36,237 nucleotides of DNA from Candidatus Saccharimonadota bacterium (lineage in GTDB: Bacteria; Patescibacteriota; Saccharimonadia; Saccharimonadales; Saccharimonadaceae): positions 1 to 36,237 of the forward strand of contig WRNW01000005.1 of NCBI GenBank assembly GCA_009776375.1, written 5' to 3'. The notes under the pieces were generated by a model. It was not told where the DNA came from, ran no database searches, and saw only the letters and a list, made by a program, of their open reading frames with translations. Both the position numbers and the translations under genes were made by a program. Shown here piece after piece: positions 13,783 to 22,500 of the stretch. The first letter of the stretch is position 1; the number at the start of each line of letters is the position of its first letter.

Positions 13783-14496
13783 ATGGCTGGAATACCGGGC
13801 AGTGGTGGCGGGGGGGGGCATGGTTCTGTTGATGAAATTCCGACGGCTTGTGGACGAGAGTGCAATTATTACCAACAGCGGTTTGACTTAGGCAGATGCA
13901 AACGAACTGACCACCTGTTTAGTGATGACGACGGTTCGCAAGTTCATTTATCGCAAGGATTACCGAGACAATGCCCGTTCAATAAAGATTCTTCGGTCCT
14001 ATTCGCCACGATCACGGCGGAATATGCGGGCGGTGAAAACGGTCGGATTACTGACAAAGGACAAGGCAGAGTCGACTTTCTCGCCACGATAATCATGCAA
14101 TGTGTCAAAGAAGAAAGGCCATCAGAGATGGCGAATATCCAATATGTGATGTCTTCGCTAGGCGGTCCTAATGACACCATCCATCATGTTCGAGATGCAA
14201 TATCAACACATGAAATCCCTCAGCGTGGAACGGAGGTCCTGGGGAATAGAAGCGAAGAGTCTTTGTCTAATGACTATGAAGAATATGACATGGCGAGCAC
14301 CGTGAGAGAAATGTTAGAATCTCGTCTCGGCGGGGTGGTTGTGGCAATTGTCGAATCCAAAAAAGAACTAGAGGAACTGGCTGGGGAATATGGTATAGAC
14401 CCCGAGCAGATCAAGAATAGTGCTTTTGCAGCCAGGTTGTTTATGGCTGCTAAAAAGAGTTTGCCAATCGAGCTAGCGTTGGAACCAAGCGCGTGA
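13783..14496 (+). CDS. Unknown protein with a 9-G tract and four N-terminal cysteines
   Basis: I do not recognise the family. ATG 13783 is preceded by GGAGC (13771-13775); an in-frame GTG at 13750 would overlap the promoter. Of 237 residues, 8-12 form a glycine run, with 10-12 encoded by nine G (13810-13818). Ten G leads to a stop within 5 codons and eight G after about 25 codons, so slippage would silence the gene; here it is in frame. Cys23, Cys27, Cys39 and Cys64 could bind a metal ion. The C-terminal half is charged and helical (ESKKELEELAGEYGIDPEQI). No membrane segment is seen. Copy C of the dispersed hairpin follows 15 bases after the stop, as for the 4963-5397 gene. Confidence 0.7.
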   Translation: MAGIPGSGGGGGHGSVDEIPTACGRECNYYQQRFDLGRCKRTDHLFSDDDGSQVHLSQGLPRQCPFNKDSSVLFATITAEYAGGENGRITDKGQGRVDFLATIIMQCVKEERPSEMANIQYVMSSLGGPNDTIHHVRDAISTHEIPQRGTEVLGNRSEESLSNDYEEYDMASTVREMLESRLGGVVVAIVESKKELEELAGEYGIDPEQIKNSAFAARLFMAAKKSLPIELALEPSA

Positions 14497-14511
14497 GCGA
14501 GTCTAATTAGA

Positions 14512-14553
14512 AAGCTCCGTTCTCGCAGTAACAGTAGTGCAAGAACGGAGCTT
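14512..14553. repeat. Dispersed hairpin repeat, copy C
   Basis: AAGCTCCGTTCTCGCA (14512-14527) and TGCAAGAACGGAGCTT (14538-14553) pair at 15 of 16 positions around a loop GTAACAGTAG. It is nearly identical to copies A and B although 9-10 kb away, and again follows a gene of unknown function with a G tract. Confidence 0.72.
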
Positions 14554-14574
14554 ATAACATTTGTAATATAATCT

Positions 14575-14603
14575 TTGACTTGCTTGGCGGGATTGCTTAT
14601 AAT
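14575..14603 (+). promoter_or_regulatory. Leaderless promoter of the coiled-coil gene
   Basis: TTGACT (14575-14580), 17 bases, perfect TATAAT (14598-14603), then 6 bases to ATG 14610. This is the cleanest example of the leaderless layout in the window. Confidence 0.75.
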
Positions 14604-14609
14604 GGTTGT

Positions 14610-14891
14610 ATGGCAAGATTAACTGATGATGAAATTGCGCGACTGGTTCGATATATGGAGAAGCGGTTTAAGGAAAGTGACGCAAAACATGATGTTGCGC
14701 ATGAGAAATTGTTCAAACGATTCGATCGAGTGGATAATATTTTGGATGGATTAGTCGGTGATGTCAAGGCGCTCAAGGAAGAGAATGATGTTCGCGCCTA
14801 TGCTACGAGGCGGATTGACGATGCGTTGGACGATCACGAATCTCGCATCAAGCAGTTGGAAAATCTAGAGCTGGGTCGCCAAGCAGCTTGA
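14610..14891 (+). CDS. Small coiled-coil protein of unknown function
   Basis: The 93-residue product starts MARLTDDEIARLVRYMEKRF and continues with charged heptads (HEKLFKRFDRVDNILDGLVGDVKALKEEND, DALDDHESRIKQLENLEL), which predict a long coiled coil or helical hairpin. There is no signal peptide, membrane segment or catalytic motif. The frame is open ten codons further upstream, but those codons cover the promoter, and ATG 14610 lies 6 bases after TATAAT. Similar small proteins in Patescibacteria are annotated only as hypothetical. Function is not known. Confidence 0.75.
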   Translation: MARLTDDEIARLVRYMEKRFKESDAKHDVAHEKLFKRFDRVDNILDGLVGDVKALKEENDVRAYATRRIDDALDDHESRIKQLENLELGRQAA

Positions 14892-14930
14892 TACTTTTTA
14901 CAATAATCATCTAAGTTGCTGTGCGAGAAC

Positions 14931-14959
14931 TTGACAGAATCGCCAAAATTTGTCACAAT
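14931..14959 (+). promoter_or_regulatory. Leaderless promoter of clpP
   Basis: TTGACA (14931-14936), 17 bases, CACAAT (14954-14959), then 6 bases to ATG 14966. No ribosome binding site is present. Confidence 0.7.
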
Positions 14960-14965
14960 CGGGAC

Positions 14966-15571
14966 ATGAGTAAACCAGCGAGTTATTTGGTGCCGACAGT
15001 GGTTGAAAAATCCTACGATGGTGAGCGAGCCTATGACATTTATTCGCGCCTGCTAAAGGATCGGATTGTTTTTATTGGTGACGAAGTTAACGAAACGACG
15101 GCGAATTTGGTGGTGGCGCAGCTACTTTTTCTAGCCTCGGAGGATTCCAAGGCCGACATTAACCTCTACATCAACTGTCCCGGCGGGTCGGTTTACGATG
15201 GGCTGGCGATCTATGACACAATGAATTTCGTACCTTGCGACGTGGCGACCTATGGCATCGGCCTCCAGGCGTCGATGGGCGCGTTTCTCCTATCATCTGG
15301 CGCGAAAGGCAAACGATTCATGTTGCCGAACGCTAAAACGATGATCCATCAACCATCCAGCGGTACCCGCGGCAAGGTGACCGATATGGAAATTGACCTG
15401 CGCGAATCAGTTAATTTGAAAGAAAAATTGGCGAAAATCCTCGCCACTAACACTGGCCAAAAAATTGAGAAAATCAAGGACGATATGGAACGCGACTATT
15501 GGATGACCGCCGACGAAGCCAAGCAATACGGCCTCATCGATCAAGTCTTGACAAAGCATAAACGGGCATGA
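14966..15571 (+). CDS. clpP: ATP-dependent Clp protease proteolytic subunit
   Basis: The 201-residue serine protease has the full catalytic triad: Ser103 in [14 protein letters not shown], His128 in MIHQPSSG and Asp177 in [18 protein letters not shown]. The oxyanion and substrate-strand motif [19 protein letters not shown] (67-85) is intact. ClpP forms a 14-mer barrel that degrades proteins fed by ClpX or ClpC; neither partner is in this window. I start at ATG 14966 because the promoter -10 ends 6 bases before it and this gives the usual N-terminus ([29 protein letters not shown]). Length is normal. Confidence 0.96.
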   Translation: MSKPASYLVPTVVEKSYDGERAYDIYSRLLKDRIVFIGDEVNETTANLVVAQLLFLASEDSKADINLYINCPGGSVYDGLAIYDTMNFVPCDVATYGIGLQASMGAFLLSSGAKGKRFMLPNAKTMIHQPSSGTRGKVTDMEIDLRESVNLKEKLAKILATNTGQKIEKIKDDMERDYWMTADEAKQYGLIDQVLTKHKRA

Positions 15572-15577
15572 TAGGGT
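15548..15577 (+). promoter_or_regulatory. Promoter at the 3' end of clpP
   Basis: TTGACA (15548-15553), an 18-base spacer and TAGGGT (15572-15577) lie 7 bases before GTG 15585, so the small downstream gene is probably leaderless too. Confidence 0.5.
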
Positions 15578-15584
15578 ACTTGGC

Positions 15585-15818
15585 GTGAGTGAACATGAAG
15601 ACGTCACAGAAGAATATAAAAAGATTGAGAGAGTCAGGTTTTTAAAGAAGCTCGGAAAAATCGCGCTGACTGGCCTGACTAGTGGTGCGGTTTTGTCGTT
15701 CGTTGCCGAATTGGCAGGCACTGAACCATTTCCACTCCCAGCCATAATCTGTGCCAGCGCTTTAGCTATGGGCGTTATGGCTCTTAATCTCTTTGTGCAA
15801 AAATCAGCAGATCCTTAA
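15585..15818 (+). CDS. Small two-helix membrane protein of unknown function
   Basis: The 77-residue product has a charged N-terminus (SEHEDVTEEYKKIERVRFLKKLGK). Two hydrophobic segments follow: about 27-45 (ALTGLTSGAVLSFVAELAG) and about 50-71 (PLPAIICASALAMGVMALNLFV). No motif identifies it. GTG 15585 lies 13 bases after the clpP stop and 7 bases after a -10-like box. It could be a membrane-anchored accessory protein; nothing more can be said. It lies between clpP and the rpoB promoter, so it may be expressed partly by read-through from clpP. Confidence 0.6.
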   Translation: MSEHEDVTEEYKKIERVRFLKKLGKIALTGLTSGAVLSFVAELAGTEPFPLPAIICASALAMGVMALNLFVQKSADP

Positions 15819-15880
15819 CTGGGGATGACAATTAACAAATCTGGTCGCAGGCCAAGGTTTAGCGGTTCCAAAAATCATGC

Positions 15881-15909
15881 TTGACACGCCAAACCAACTC
15901 GTGTAAAAT
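15881..15909 (+). promoter_or_regulatory. Promoter of rpoBC
   Basis: TTGACA (15881-15886), exactly 17 bases, TAAAAT (15904-15909). It gives a 5' UTR of about 120 bases, long for this window. Confidence 0.75.
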
Positions 15910-15932
15910 GTTCAGCAATGAAGTAGTGTAAG

Positions 15933-15984
15933 TCTGTTTGGCGTACCTGTCGTGGCGGACGGGTTTTGTTAGTTTGCAAACAGA
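15933..15984 (+). promoter_or_regulatory. Structured leader of rpoBC
   Basis: An outer stem pairs TCTGTTTG (15933-15940) with CAAACAGA (15977-15984), 8 perfect pairs. Inside, CCTGTC (15946-15951) pairs with GACGGG (15958-15963) around a six-base loop and is followed by TTTTGTT, which resembles a weak intrinsic terminator. The right outer arm is itself part of a GTTTGCAAAC palindrome. A regulatory RNA or attenuator for rpoBC is plausible; no known class is recognised. Confidence 0.5.
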
Positions 15985-16035
15985 ATTAGTTCCTTCGCGC
16001 CGCCCAAGTTAACAATTTTAACCCTAGGAGCAAGC

Positions 16036-19000
16036 GTGGCAAAAGCGACCAAGATCGCGCCGTCAGCCAAAAAAACGAATTGGCTGGTCAATGGCGTTAC
16101 CAAACGAACATACTTTACCAAACAAAACAAAGTTCTCGATCTACCAGACATGGTGGAACATTTGAAAAAGTCGTGGCAGCAATTCATCCAAGAAGACATG
16201 GGTGAAATTTTTGCCGAGCTCAATCCGATTGATGATTACACCGGTCAGAAATTGTCGCTGGCGTTTACCGATTATCGTTTTGGCGAACCGAAAGTTTCCG
16301 ATCGCGACGCGATGAACAACAACGTTAGTTTCGAAGCGCCGCTCTATGTCACGGCCGAATTGACGAACAAGATGACTGGCGAAGTCAAAACTTCGGAACT
16401 CTATCTCGGTGATTATCCGTGGATGACCGACCGGGGAACTTTTGTGATTAACGGTTCTGAACGCGTCGTCATCAGCCAGCTAATCCGCAGTGCCGGTGTC
16501 TTTTTCACCGCCGAGCGAACGGGCGATCGTAATTACTACGGCGCGAAACTGATTCCTGGTCGCGGTGCTTGGTTGGAATTTGAAACGGCGACCAACGGCG
16601 CGATTTATGTCAAAATCGATCGTCGCCGCAAAATTGCGATTACGACTCTGCTCCGAGCATTGGGTTACGGCACTAACGCGGCGCTCAAAGATTTGTTCAA
16701 GAAAATCGACACTGGTGAAATAAATTACATCGATGCGACGATTGAAAAAGACACCGCGCGCGGCGCGAACGAAGCCCTAATCGAAGTTTTTCGTAAAATC
16801 CGTCCGGGCGATCTAGCGACAGTCGATAATGCCAAGTCAATGGTCGAACGAATGTTCTTTGATTTCAAACGATTCGACGTGTCGAGAGTTGGTCGTTACA
16901 AAATGAACCAACGTTTGGCCGAAATTAAACAAGAGTTAGGATTGAATCACGAGATCGCCAACACGGCCGAGCATCGCGTGCTCTTGCTCGACGATCTCAT
17001 CGCGATAGTGAGTGAAATTATTCGTCTCAATAATACCCAAGAACCGGCCGACGATATTGATGCTTTTCACAATCGTCGAGTCAAATTGGTTGGTGAACTC
17101 GTGGCGCGTCAGTTCCGTGTCGGCATGCTCAGGATGGATCGCAATATTCGCGATCGGATGTCAATTGCTGATCTCGAAACGATCACACCCAGCCAACTCA
17201 TCAACGCTCGACCGATCGTCGCGGCGGTACGTGAATTCTTTGCTAGCTCACAGTTGTCGCAATTCATGGATCAGGCCAATCCACTGAGCGAGCTATCGCA
17301 CAAACGTCGACTTAGTTCGATGGGTCCAGGTGGTCTGACGCGCGAGCGCGCTGGCATTGAGGTTCGCGACGTCCACCCAACCCATTACTCGCGAATTTGT
17401 TTGTTCGAAACACCCGAAGGCGCGAACGTTGGCCTGGTGCTCAATCTGGCGACTTATGCCCGCGTCAACGAATACGGTTTTATCGAAGCGCCCTATACCA
17501 GAGTCAAAAACGGCAAAGTCACTCACGAAGTCGTCTATCTCGACTCGGCGGCGGAAATGCGCGAAGTTATCGCCGAAAGCTCGACCGAGCTGAACACGGA
17601 CGGGACTTTCAAAGAGGCGAGAGTTGACGTGCGTCGTAATCTGCAACCGGAAACTGCCGACGCGGCCGAGGTAACTTTCATGGATGTTAGTCGCATGCAA
17701 GTGATCGGCGCGACCGCTTCGCTAATTCCTTTTTCGGAAAAGAATCGCGGCGAACGCAATCTGATGGGCGCGAACATGCAACGCCAGGCGGTGCCGCTGA
17801 TCAAACCGGCTGCACCGATTATCGGGACTGGTGTCGAGCACGACGTGGCGGCCAACACGGCTGAATTAATTTGCGCCGAGGCTGCTGGTGAAATCATCAA
17901 AGCCGACGCCGACGAAGTTCAAATCAAATACGCTGCCAAAGACATTCGTTCTTTGAAACCAACACATTTTGTTAAAAGTAACGAAGATCGTTCATTCAAC
18001 CAACGGGTCGTCGTTTCGCGTGGTCAACGGGTTACCAAAGGTCAACCACTCATCGAGGGCGCCTCGGTCGCTGACGGCGAATTGGCGCTCGGGCGCGACG
18101 TGATGGTCGCCTTTATGCCCTGGAAAGGTTACAACATGGAGGACGGCATCATCGTCTCGGAACGCTTGGTGCGCGACGATGAATTGACCAATATCAACAT
18201 TACTTCATCGCTCATCGAAATCCGCGATACTAAACTAGGTCCAGAAATTGTCACCCGCGATATCCCGAATGTTAGTGAAGAAGTCCTGCGTCATTTGGAC
18301 GAAAACGGTATTGTCACGGTCGGCGCCGAAGTCAAACCCGGCGATGTCTTGGTCGGCAAAATCACTCCCAAAGGCGAACAAGAACTCAGTTCCGAAGAAC
18401 GTTTGCTCCGCGCGATTTTTGGTGAAAAAGCCAAAGATGTCCGCGATACTTCCCACCGCGTTGGTCGCGCCGAGGGCGGCAAAATTGTCGCGGTGAAAAT
18501 CTTTGATCGCGAATCCGGCCACGAGCTCAAGGCCGGCGTCTTGCAGCAAATCGAAATCTTTATCGCCCAAACTCGCAAGATCCAAGTCGGCGACAAACTA
18601 GCCGGTCGTTACGGCAACAAAGGTGTCGTTTCGCGTGTCCTACCGATCGAAGATATGCCGTTCATGGCCGATGGCACACCGGTTGATATGATTTTGAACC
18701 CACTCGGCGTGCCGAGTCGGATGAACCTTGGCCAATTGTTCGAAGTCCACATCGGCATGGCAGCGCGCACGCTCGGCTATAAAGTCGCTTCGCCGGCGTT
18801 TGATAGTGTGCCGAACGAGGCGATCATCGCCGAGCTAGAAAAAGCCGGCCTACCCGCCGACGGCAAAGTCCAACTCTTTGATGGTCGTACCGGCGAACCA
18901 TTCCAGGAAATGACGACGGTTGGCAACATGTACATGATCAAACTCCATCACATGGTCGCGGACAAAATCCACGCGCGCTCGACCGGTCCGTACACGATGG

Positions 19001-19563
19001 TGACGCAACAACCTTTGGGCGGCAAAGCCCAAAACGGCGGCCAGCGGTTTGGCGAAATGGAAGTTTGGGCGCTCGAGGCTTATGGAGCAGCGACGACTTT
19101 ACAGGAAATGTTGACCATCAAATCGGACGACGTCAAAGGTCGCGCCAAAGCTTACGAATCGATTATCAAAAGTGTTCCAATTGAAGGCCCCGACGTGCCG
19201 GAAGGTTTCAAAGTCTTGGTCAAGGAACTCCAAGGCCTCGGCCTGCGCGTCGACATGGTCCGCGCCGGCGAACTCGAAGACGCCGAAAATCTCGTCGTCA
19301 CCAAGGGTGATGGTGGTAAAGTTTCGGCCGACGAACTCGTCGATGAAATGGCGGAATTAGACGACGAAGTCGGCGACGAAGCCGACGAAGGCGGGGTGAT
19401 CGATCTCGGCGAAGTCGCCCACATCGCCGAAACCGACGATGCCGGATTTGCCGACGAGGTGGACGAAGACAGCCTCTATCGCGAACCCGAGGATCCCGAA
19501 GCAGAAATGGCGGTCGACGAATCCGAAAACTACGATGACGAATTAGCTAGCGAGGAGGAATAA
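16036..19563 (+). CDS. rpoB: DNA-directed RNA polymerase subunit beta
   Basis: The 1175-residue subunit shows all main blocks. Early on are MTDRGTFVINGSERVVISQL and GAWLEFE. The rifampicin region is SQFMDQANPLSELSHKRRLSSMGPGGLTRERAG. Next is RVLPIEDMPFMADGTPVDMILNPLGVPSRMN, and the C-terminal clamp block is GGKAQNGGQRFGEMEVWALEAYGA. Beta forms half of the active-site cleft. The start is GTG 16036 after AGGAG (16026-16030). The last about 100 residues are an acidic Asp/Glu-rich tail not needed for the fold and probably lineage-specific. Only one base separates it from rpoC, so the two are one operon. Confidence 0.97.
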   Translation: MAKATKIAPSAKKTNWLVNGVTKRTYFTKQNKVLDLPDMVEHLKKSWQQFIQEDMGEIFAELNPIDDYTGQKLSLAFTDYRFGEPKVSDRDAMNNNVSFEAPLYVTAELTNKMTGEVKTSELYLGDYPWMTDRGTFVINGSERVVISQLIRSAGVFFTAERTGDRNYYGAKLIPGRGAWLEFETATNGAIYVKIDRRRKIAITTLLRALGYGTNAALKDLFKKIDTGEINYIDATIEKDTARGANEALIEVFRKIRPGDLATVDNAKSMVERMFFDFKRFDVSRVGRYKMNQRLAEIKQELGLNHEIANTAEHRVLLLDDLIAIVSEIIRLNNTQEPADDIDAFHNRRVKLVGELVARQFRVGMLRMDRNIRDRMSIADLETITPSQLINARPIVAAVREFFASSQLSQFMDQANPLSELSHKRRLSSMGPGGLTRERAGIEVRDVHPTHYSRICLFETPEGANVGLVLNLATYARVNEYGFIEAPYTRVKNGKVTHEVVYLDSAAEMREVIAESSTELNTDGTFKEARVDVRRNLQPETADAAEVTFMDVSRMQVIGATASLIPFSEKNRGERNLMGANMQRQAVPLIKPAAPIIGTGVEHDVAANTAELICAEAAGEIIKADADEVQIKYAAKDIRSLKPTHFVKSNEDRSFNQRVVVSRGQRVTKGQPLIEGASVADGELALGRDVMVAFMPWKGYNMEDGIIVSERLVRDDELTNINITSSLIEIRDTKLGPEIVTRDIPNVSEEVLRHLDENGIVTVGAEVKPGDVLVGKITPKGEQELSSEERLLRAIFGEKAKDVRDTSHRVGRAEGGKIVAVKIFDRESGHELKAGVLQQIEIFIAQTRKIQVGDKLAGRYGNKGVVSRVLPIEDMPFMADGTPVDMILNPLGVPSRMNLGQLFEVHIGMAARTLGYKVASPAFDSVPNEAIIAELEKAGLPADGKVQLFDGRTGEPFQEMTTVGNMYMIKLHHMVADKIHARSTGPYTMVTQQPLGGKAQNGGQRFGEMEVWALEAYGAATTLQEMLTIKSDDVKGRAKAYESIIKSVPIEGPDVPEGFKVLVKELQGLGLRVDMVRAGELEDAENLVVTKGDGGKVSADELVDEMAELDDEVGDEADEGGVIDLGEVAHIAETDDAGFADEVDEDSLYREPEDPEAEMAVDESENYDDELASEEE

Positions 19564-19564
19564 A

Positions 19565-22500
19565 ATGGCTAAAGTTGATGACAAAGCAATCGCTGATTTC
19601 GACGCAGTTCGTCTAGCGGTCGCATCGGCTGACGATATTTTGGCGTGGAGTTACGGGGAAGTTTTAAAACCAGAAACGATCAACTATCGTACGCAGAAAC
19701 CTGAACGCGATGGTTTGTTCTGTGAAAAGATTTTTGGCCCAGTCAAAGACATCAATCCGCACGATGCCAAACTTCGGGGTGTTCGTAGCCGCGAAGCGGC
19801 GATTGATAAAAACGGTGAACTAGTCACCAAATCCAGTTCTCGCCGCGAACGAATGGGTCACATTAAATTGGCCACACCGGTCGCGCATATCTGGTTCATG
19901 CGTGGCGTGCCGAGCACGATGTCGCTACTGCTCGATCTAACGGTCAAAAACATCGAGCGGGTAGCGTACTTTCAATCGTACATTATTTTGACCACGGACG
20001 AGGAAAAAATCACTCAACTATTGGCCGATAACGAAGCCGAATTCGAAGCCGGTCGTGCGGCGATTAAATTGCGTTACGAGCGAGCGGCGGGTCTTGAACA
20101 AAATGATGGAGCCAAAGAACCGAGAACCGACAATCCGGTCGATATCAAAACTCTGTCCGCCGAAATGAATCGCGAGTTGGAGGAATTGAACGAAACTTAT
20201 AATGACAAAAAAACCACTCTTGAGAGTCTAAGAAAAGGCGCATTGATGAGTGAAACAACTTATCGCAATCTGCCCGAAGGCTACGAGGAACTCATCGAAG
20301 TTGGTATGGGCGGGGCGGCGCTGCATCAGTTGCTCACGGAAATTGATCTAGCGAAATTGATTGCCGAGCTGAGCGAAGAGGCTGAAACCAAGAAAGGTCA
20401 AGCCAAAAAACGTCTGCAAAAACGGCTGAAAATGCTCGAAGGCATGGCGAATGCTGGGATCAAACCTGAATCGACTTGTCTAACGATTCTGCCAGTGATT
20501 CCGCCGGATCTCCGACCGATGGTTCAATTGACTGGTGGGCGGTTTGCGACGTCTGATCTCAATGATCTCTATCGCCGAGTGATTAATCGCAATAATCGTT
20601 TGAAAAAGTTGGCTGAACTCAACGCTCCCGAAGTCATCACTAGAAACGAAATGCGTATGCTCCAGGAAGCGGTTGATGCCTTGATCGATAACTCGGCGAC
20701 ACGTGGTACGCGCGCGGCGCAGAGTACTGGCAATCGTCGACGCCTGAAATCTCTTTCCGATCTACTAAAGGGAAAGCAGGGTCGTTTTCGCCAAAACTTG
20801 CTCGGTAAACGAGTTGATTATTCGGGTCGTTCGGTTATTGCGCCGGGTCCGGAACTGAAAATCAACGAATGTGGTCTGCCGAAAACCATGGCGATGGAAC
20901 TGTTCAAACCATTTGTGATTAGCAAATTACTCGAATGGGAACAGGCTCACAACATTCGCACCGCCCAGCGCCTAATTGAGGCTGGCGACCCAGTGATTTG
21001 GGACGCGCTCGACGAAGCGATCCAGGACAAATACGTGCTCCTAAATCGCGCGCCGACTTTGCACCGTCTCGGTATTCAGGCTTTCCAACCGCGGCTGATC
21101 GAAGGTCAAGCGATCCAGCTCGGCCTGCTGGTGCTGACTGGCTTTAACGCGGACTTTGACGGCGACCAAATGGCGGTTCATTTGCCGCTCAGCGTCGAGG
21201 CCCAGGCCGAAGCCCGCGACCTGATGAGCGCCAGCAACAACCTTCTTAAACCGGCCGACGGCGCGCCGATCCTCAACCTCTCCCAAGATATCGTCCTTGG
21301 TTGCTACTATTTGACCTATGATAAATTATCGGCCGATCTGGCGGCGAACGAAAAACCGCGGATTTTTGCCGATATGGCGGAAGCGATTTTGGCGCGCGAC
21401 GCTGGCGAAATCAAATATCAAACACCGATCGTTGTGCGTTTTCGTGGGGAAATTCATCAAACCACTTTGGGGCGATTGATGTTCAATGAACTTTTGCCCG
21501 AAGATTTTCCGTTCGTTAACGAAGTCATGGCCAAGAAACCGCTCGGGCGAGTGATGGCGCGAATCTTTAACAACTATGGAGCCGATATCACCGCCACCGT
21601 GGCCGACGCCGTCAAAGATTTAGCGTTCGAGCACGCGACACAGGCGGCGATTTCGATCGGCAAGGACGACTTTTTCGAAGTTCAAAACCTGACCGGCACC
21701 ATCGAACACGGCGACAATAAAATTTCTCGGATCGCTGATCAATATAATCAAGGATTGATTACTGATGGCGAACGCTACAATTTAACCGTCAAAGCTTGGC
21801 GCGAAATCGATGCCACCCTGACCGACAAAGTTCGCGACGAACTGGCCAAGGTCGATACTTCGACCGCGGTGTTGGTCAATTCTGGCGCGCGCGGTTCAGT
21901 CGACAACATCAAACAGGCCGCCGCGATGATCGGCATCCAGGTCGACACGACCGGTCGAGCGATCGAGCTACCGGTCAAAAACAGCTACCAACACGGCATC
22001 ACGCCGCTGGAAGCTTTCGTGGTGACGCGAGGTTCGCGCTTTGGCGAAGTCTCCAAGGCGTTAAAAACCGCCGACTCTGGTTACATGACCCGTCGCCTAG
22101 TCGATGTGTCGCAGGATGTCTTTACCGTTAGCGATGAAAACGTGGCCGACGATCCAGGATTCACTATCTATCGCTCGGAAACCGAAGAAACGATGATCGA
22201 TTTTTCCGACCGAATTGCTGGACGCTATTTAGCGGCCGACGTGCCTGGTTATGGCAAGGAAGGCGAGTTGGTGACATTAGACGTGGCGGCGAACATCCAA
22301 AACGACGAAAACGTTAGCGCCGTCACCATCATGTCCGTCCTATCAACTCCAGAACTCAGCGGCATTCCGCAAAAATCCTACGGGATCGACATGGCGACTG
22401 GCTTCTTGGTCTCGGAATCCGAACCCGTCGGCGTGATCGCTGCCCAATCGGTCGGCGAACCAGGCACCCAGTTGACGCTCGACACCAAGCACTCTTCCGG

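Noticed and set aside
4053-14553. CRISPR array from the repeated 42-bp hairpins
   Set aside because: Copies are far apart and lie after genes; there are no regular spacers and no cas genes.
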